Below, piece by piece: positions 26,244-29,356 of a DNA stretch of 29,356 nt. The position numbers were made by a program, and so were the translations under genes. Each line of letters starts with the position of its first letter. Position 1 is the first letter of the stretch. The DNA lies in the NCBI GenBank assembly GCA_964455095.1, contig CAYVUV010000105.1, forward strand, positions 1-29,356. Direction: 5' to 3'. The notes beneath the pieces were generated by a model. The model did not search any database. It saw only the letters and a program-made list of their open reading frames with translations, and was not told the origin of the DNA. The DNA comes from CAYVUV01 sp964455095 (GTDB taxonomy: Bacteria > Desulfobacterota > Binatia > HRBIN30 > CADEER01).

Positions 26244-26403
26244 GCCGGCTCAGGGCTGCTTTCTTCGGGCCAAGGTGCACCCGGGCGTTCCCGGACAGGC
26301 GGGCGTGCCAGCGTAGCTTGGTCCACCTCCGGCTCGACCCTTCCATGCTTGAGCGAGCCTCCGAGTTGGACTAGACAGCTACGATAGTTCCATTTTTAGC
26401 GAA

Positions 26404-27003
26404 GTGGGGGGGCCGCTGAAACGTACGATCAAGCCGCTGCGTATCAAGGGCAAGACACCTGCGGCGCGAGCCGAAATCAAGCGCTTTCTGACAGACTACA
26501 AGACGCTCGTCGACCGCGCGCGCCGCGACGTGTGCTTCACGATTCTGGTCTGGGGCCAGGGGGTGAAGCGGCGCTCCAAGCTGGCGCGCAAGCGCCGACA
26601 GATCCAAGCGACGTTGCGATCCCTCGATCACAACGCGATTCTGAGCGAAGATCTCGACGGGGTTCTGATCGACGACACGTTCATGTCGGAGAAGACGAAG
26701 GAATTCGCGCAGGCAAAAGCGGCGCACATGCTCATCGTCTTGGTTGAAGGAGCTCCGGGTGCGCTGGCGGAGACCCACGATTTCGCCAACGATCCCGATT
26801 TGGCTCCGAAATTCTTTGTTCTCATACCGGATGAATACAAAGGCGGATACAGTGGAAGAGGTGCGATTCGCGATTTGGAGGCAGGCTACGGAGGGGTATA
26901 CTGGTACAAACGGGACGCGATCGACTCCTGTGCGCTCCTGACTACCGTGGTCACACGCGTCGAAGCGCGCCGCCAGATCGAGTATCGGAAGAAAGCCGAG
27001 TGA
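26404..27003 (+). CDS. Rossmann-like protein with TIR/deoxyribosyltransferase-type motifs, possible effector
   Basis: 199 residues; no family I can name with certainty. After a basic helix (1-42) come a first strand VCFTILVWGQG (43-53), helix KRRQIQATLRSL, second strand HNAILSEDL (76-84), then AHMLIVLVEGAPGALAETHDFA (108-128), a strand KFFVLIPDEY, and GGVYWYKRDAIDSCALLTTVV near the end. A strand followed by small residues and a Glu (E123 in GAxAExHDF) is the layout of the nucleotide/NAD-cleaving Glu in TIR, SLOG and nucleoside-deoxyribosyltransferase folds. Catalysis is inference. GTG start without a clear ribosome binding site; a start at the codons near 26416 is possible. One base separates it from the regulator gene, so the two act together. 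Confidence 0.6.
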   Translation: MGGPLKRTIKPLRIKGKTPAARAEIKRFLTDYKTLVDRARRDVCFTILVWGQGVKRRSKLARKRRQIQATLRSLDHNAILSEDLDGVLIDDTFMSEKTKEFAQAKAAHMLIVLVEGAPGALAETHDFANDPDLAPKFFVLIPDEYKGGYSGRGAIRDLEAGYGGVYWYKRDAIDSCALLTTVVTRVEARRQIEYRKKAE

Positions 27004-27004
27004 C

Positions 27005-28279
27005 GTGCTGAACTTCGAACAAGAGCTTTCGGCGTGCAGTCTGATCCTCGATCCCACGAGCCTTTTCGTACTGTACGAGGTCGGGAACGGGGTGCGCGCA
27101 AGCGTTGCGGATTTCGAATCGGACTTTGAGTTCGAAGCGCCTCTCGAGATCCTGATCGATTCCCTCTCGGCCGAAGGTTTCCTTGAGGTCGACGCGAAGG
27201 GCACGCTCCGAGTAACCGACAAGGGGAGATTCGCGATAGAGGGCTTGTCGCAGGGGCCGGCGCGAGTTTCACGAATCGCCACCCCTGCGATCGCCGCCGA
27301 GGACGCGATCATTGCTGAGGACACCCGGATGCGGCAGCTGCTTAGAACAGCACGCCAGCTGGCCGAAGCCGACCCGTTGACAATCCTCATCACCGGGGAG
27401 AGCGGCACTGGCAAGACCGCTCTGGCGCACTATATTTATGCCCAGAGCCGCCGCGCTGGAAAGCCGTTCCGTGAGGTCAACGTCGTCGCGCTTCCCGAAC
27501 CCATTCTGGAATCGGAGTTGTTTGGTCACGCGGCCGCAGCATTCACCGGCGCGCGCACGGCGCGAGCCGGAATTCTGGAGGCGATTGCGGGCGGCACGAT
27601 CTTCCTCGACGAGATCGACGGCATGGATGCGAAGCTGCAGGTCAAATTCCTACGCTTTCTGCAAGAGCGAGAGATCTGGCCGATCGGTGCAGGTTGGTCG
27701 ATTCCAGCCGATGTGCGAGTACTCGCTGCAAGCAATCGCGATTTGCGCGCCGAGGTCGAGGCTCGCCGTTTCCGTGAAGACCTCTTCTATCGCCTTTCGG
27801 CGATTACGATGTCGATTCCACCGCTGCGCGAACGTCGTTCCGACATCGTCGCGTTGACAATGCAGTTCCTCAAAGAAGTGCCGTTGCGATTTGGACTGAG
27901 CCCCGTCTCGATCACCGACGAGGCCCTTGCCGCGTTGGCGGCTTACCGCTGGCCCGGACACGTGCGCGAGCTGCGCAACACGATCGAGATGATCGTCATC
28001 TTGAGGCCAGAGCATGGCACCGTCACGATCGCCGACCTGCCCTTTGGCCACTCCGGGCGCGCAAGATGGGAAGTGGCGGCGGAATCGCTTGGCGACCGCC
28101 TCAGCTCGGCAGCTGTGCTGGGTGAGTTCGAACGGAAACTCATCGCGGCAACGTTGGAGAGAGTCGGTGGGAACCGCAAAGCGGCAGCGCGCGAGCTCGG
28201 CGTCAGCACAGCGCAATTGAAAAAGCTGCTGCGAGAGAATGCGGCCGCATTCGCACAACGCCCTGGTAAGTCAAACTGA
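27005..28279 (+). CDS. Sigma54-type enhancer-binding AAA+ regulator with N-terminal winged helix
   Basis: 424 residues. Residues 1-85 look like a winged-helix domain (LFVLYEVGNG, IDSLSAEGFLEVDAKGTLRVTDKGRFAI) in place of the usual receiver, GAF or PAS domain. The AAA+ domain (about 98-330) has Walker A GESGTGKT at 131-138, LFGHAAAAFTGAR (173-184 region; GAFTGA loop changed to AAFTGA), Walker B FLDEIDG with D202-E203, and WPGHVRELRNTIE. A Fis-type HTH closes the protein (FERKLIAATLERVGGNRKAAARELG, quoted in part as GGNRKAAARELG). It should oligomerise on DNA and remodel sigma54 polymerase. Base use is mixed, less GC-rich than core genes. GTG start 1 base after the TIR-like gene: translationally coupled pair. 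Confidence 0.85.
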   Translation: MLNFEQELSACSLILDPTSLFVLYEVGNGVRASVADFESDFEFEAPLEILIDSLSAEGFLEVDAKGTLRVTDKGRFAIEGLSQGPARVSRIATPAIAAEDAIIAEDTRMRQLLRTARQLAEADPLTILITGESGTGKTALAHYIYAQSRRAGKPFREVNVVALPEPILESELFGHAAAAFTGARTARAGILEAIAGGTIFLDEIDGMDAKLQVKFLRFLQEREIWPIGAGWSIPADVRVLAASNRDLRAEVEARRFREDLFYRLSAITMSIPPLRERRSDIVALTMQFLKEVPLRFGLSPVSITDEALAALAAYRWPGHVRELRNTIEMIVILRPEHGTVTIADLPFGHSGRARWEVAAESLGDRLSSAAVLGEFERKLIAATLERVGGNRKAAARELGVSTAQLKKLLRENAAAFAQRPGKSN

Positions 28280-28280
28280 A

Positions 28281-28296
28281 CGGGCGATCGCGCCCG
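28281..28296 (+). terminator. Short hairpin after the regulator gene
   Basis: CGGGCG (28281-28286) and CGCCCG (28291-28296) pair around ATCG, one base after the stop codon; the following bases are ATTACAAAG with no T-run. It may end or stabilise the TIR-like/regulator transcript. Confidence 0.4.
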
Positions 28297-28631
28297 ATTA
28301 CAAAGACAATTCATCCACTTTACACGAGTGCGCTTGGCGACGGTGTGCGGTTTCATCGTTGCCGAAATCCCCCGGCTTGAACCCCGGGCTGCCGGCCGCG
28401 CAACATCCAAGTTATCGACGACCGACGATTGCGGCGAGCGTCGCGTTCCGCTTTGCGGTCATCGCCAGGCTTCGGAGTAGGTCTCGACGGCCGCGTCCTG
28501 CGCCAGGGCACCAGTTGGCTTGCTAGCGTAACGACACGGCCCCGCCGGAACCTCCCCCAACCTGCACTGACCCGCCGCGGAAAAGCGGACCTTCGTAATG
28601 CGCGCCGTTTGTCTCTGTCAAAGCGCGGAAC
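28297..28631. other. Intergenic stretch without a supported gene
   Basis: About 335 bp. Open frames on both strands are short, Arg/Pro-rich and lack ribosome binding sites. I see no tRNA, transposase end or clear direct repeat of the tRNA-fMet 3' end; CTGCCGGCCGCGCAACATC near 28389-28407 is only loosely similar to it. The right border of the accessory region probably falls here, before the promoter of the thioredoxin-like gene. Confidence 0.35.
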
Positions 28632-28660
28632 TTGATGCGCCGGCGCGCGCGCCATATGGT
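28632..28660 (+). promoter_or_regulatory. Sigma70-type promoter of the selenoprotein gene
   Basis: TTGATG at 28632-28637 and TATGGT at 28655-28660 lie 17 bases apart, each with four consensus matches. A transcript from about 28667 would have a short leader containing the AGGAGG at 28678-28683. Confidence 0.5.
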
Positions 28661-28687
28661 TGCCCGGCGGTTATTCCAGGAGGCGCG

Positions 28688-29356
28688 ATGGGAGTTCGAT
28701 TCACATTGCTCGCCGACGGGCGAGCGACCGAGACGACAGCCGTGATCGACAGCGATTCGGTTCGGCTCACACCCGACGTGGTGGCGAGTGCGCTGGGATG
28801 GGACCTCAAGCCGCAGGGCCTTTGCAAGGATGAGCGCTGCGTGCCGGTGCGCGATCGCGCTCGCCTCGTGGGCTCGGGTGGTCTCGACCTGCGCGTCCTC
28901 GCCGAATTGCTCGGGCAGCCGCTGGCGCTCGATGTCGAGGAAGCGGTCGGATGTCTGGCGGCCTCGTCCGCCGAGCGGGGGGCGCGGCTGGCTTCGCTCG
29001 AGGCGCCGGAGTTCACGCTGCCCGATCTCGGCGGCGCGCTGCACTCGCTCGCGGCCCAGCGCGGCAAGAAGGTCCTGCTCGTCGCCTACGCCTCCTGGTG
29101 AGGCTGCCGCTACGACCTGCCGGTCTGGCAGGCACTGTACGCGGAGCTGCAGCCGCACGGCTTCACCGTCATCACCGTCGCGCTCGACAAGAGCCCCGAC
29201 GATGCGCGTCCCTTCATTGAGGCGGCGCAACCCACGCACCCGAGTCTGATCGACACCGAGCACGTCGTCGCCGATCTGTACGGCATCATCAACGTCCCGA
29301 CCATCGTCTGGATCGACGAGCGCGGCCACATCGTGCGCCCGAACGAAGTGGCGTTC
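28688..29356 (+). CDS. Thioredoxin-like (TlpA/redoxin) selenoprotein, TGA at codon 138 read as Sec; runs off the window
   Basis: 223 codons to the window edge, with AGGAGG four bases before the ATG. Residues 1-110 form an N-terminal domain with LTPDVVASALGWDLKPQGLC and KDERC (two Cys). From about 112 a redoxin domain begins: APEFTLPDLGG, KKVLLVAYASW, then TGA (29099-29101), GCRYDLPVWQALYAEL, FTVITVALDKS, and VPTIVWIDERG with the cis-Pro of the thioredoxin fold. The TGA stands where thioredoxins have the first active-site Cys, straight after Trp, and coding character is unchanged on both sides. With the downstream hairpin this supports Sec insertion; the product would be a peroxiredoxin- or disulfide-type redox enzyme. 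The alternative is a nonsense mutation. No signal peptide is evident. Confidence 0.8.
29102..29132 (+). promoter_or_regulatory. Candidate bacterial SECIS element
   Basis: CCTGCC (29116-29121) pairs with GGCAGG (29127-29132) around the loop GGTCT (29122-29126). The loop starts 20 bases after the TGA. The E. coli fdhF SECIS has the same GGUCU in its apical loop at 18 bases, and SelB recognises the loop G and U. Within coding sequence, so it also encodes DLPVWQ. Confidence 0.7.

Noticed and set aside
28503..28520. GG-N10-GC at the end of the accessory region as a sigma54 promoter
   Set aside because: Lacks TGGCAC and TTGC, and a similar match elsewhere shows how often this occurs by chance.
28353..28655. 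100-codon minus-strand frame
   Set aside because: Highly basic, low-complexity product, no start signals, and it crosses the likely promoter of the thioredoxin-like gene.

Overview
The window looks like a chromosome segment of a very GC-rich, Gram-negative bacterium, probably of a deltaproteobacterial-type lineage (Myxococcota, Desulfobacterota or Binatota-like). The grounds are codon use with G/C third positions, lipoprotein signal peptides with a BamE-like fold, the gene orders pheA-hisC-tyrA-aroA-cmk-rpsA-ihfB and trpS-scpA-scpB-rluB, and a probable selenoprotein. The lineage is inference; no marker here fixes it.

Layout. (1) 1-7361: the end of an unknown gene, then a tightly packed mixed-function operon on the + strand. 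It holds pheA, hisC, tyrA and aroA (phenylalanine/tyrosine branch and EPSP synthase), then cmk, rpsA and an IHF/HU gene. Most junctions are 4-bp start/stop overlaps, so translational coupling is likely. (2) 7420-10992: a HIT-family hydrolase, then after a good sigma70-like promoter a MoxR/Mg-chelatase-like AAA+ ATPase and its VWA partner. (3) 11045-17367: mutS, glnD and xerD, followed by a nested palindromic repeat. (4) 17552-21757: an M50 protease, trpS, scpA, scpB and rluB, ending in an intact initiator tRNA-fMet with a strong terminator. rluB starts 182 bp inside scpB.

(5) 21803-28687 is different. Genes are sparse, base and codon use is visibly less GC-rich and less regular, and intergenic gaps are long and littered with remnants. 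These include a broken small secreted protein, a frameshifted nuclease fragment and a decayed tRNA-Arg(UCU). The readable genes are an orphan membrane protein, two tandem PEGA-SHOCT lipoproteins, an excisionase/MerR-type HTH protein with an apparent pair of compensating indels, and a BamE-like lipoprotein. Last comes a two-gene operon that joins a Rossmann-like protein with TIR/deoxyribosyltransferase-type motifs to an enhancer-binding AAA+ protein with an N-terminal winged helix and a non-canonical AAFTGA loop. This pair is the best candidate for an undescribed system: a sigma54-type regulator coupled to a possible nucleotide-cleaving effector. The region has the look of a genomic island or a plastic spot beside tRNA-fMet.

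(6) 28688-end: a thioredoxin-like protein whose frame is interrupted by one in-frame TGA exactly at the active-site position after a conserved Trp. Twenty bases further on there is a 6-bp hairpin with a GGTCT loop, as in bacterial SECIS elements. It is best read as a selenoprotein that standard gene callers would truncate.
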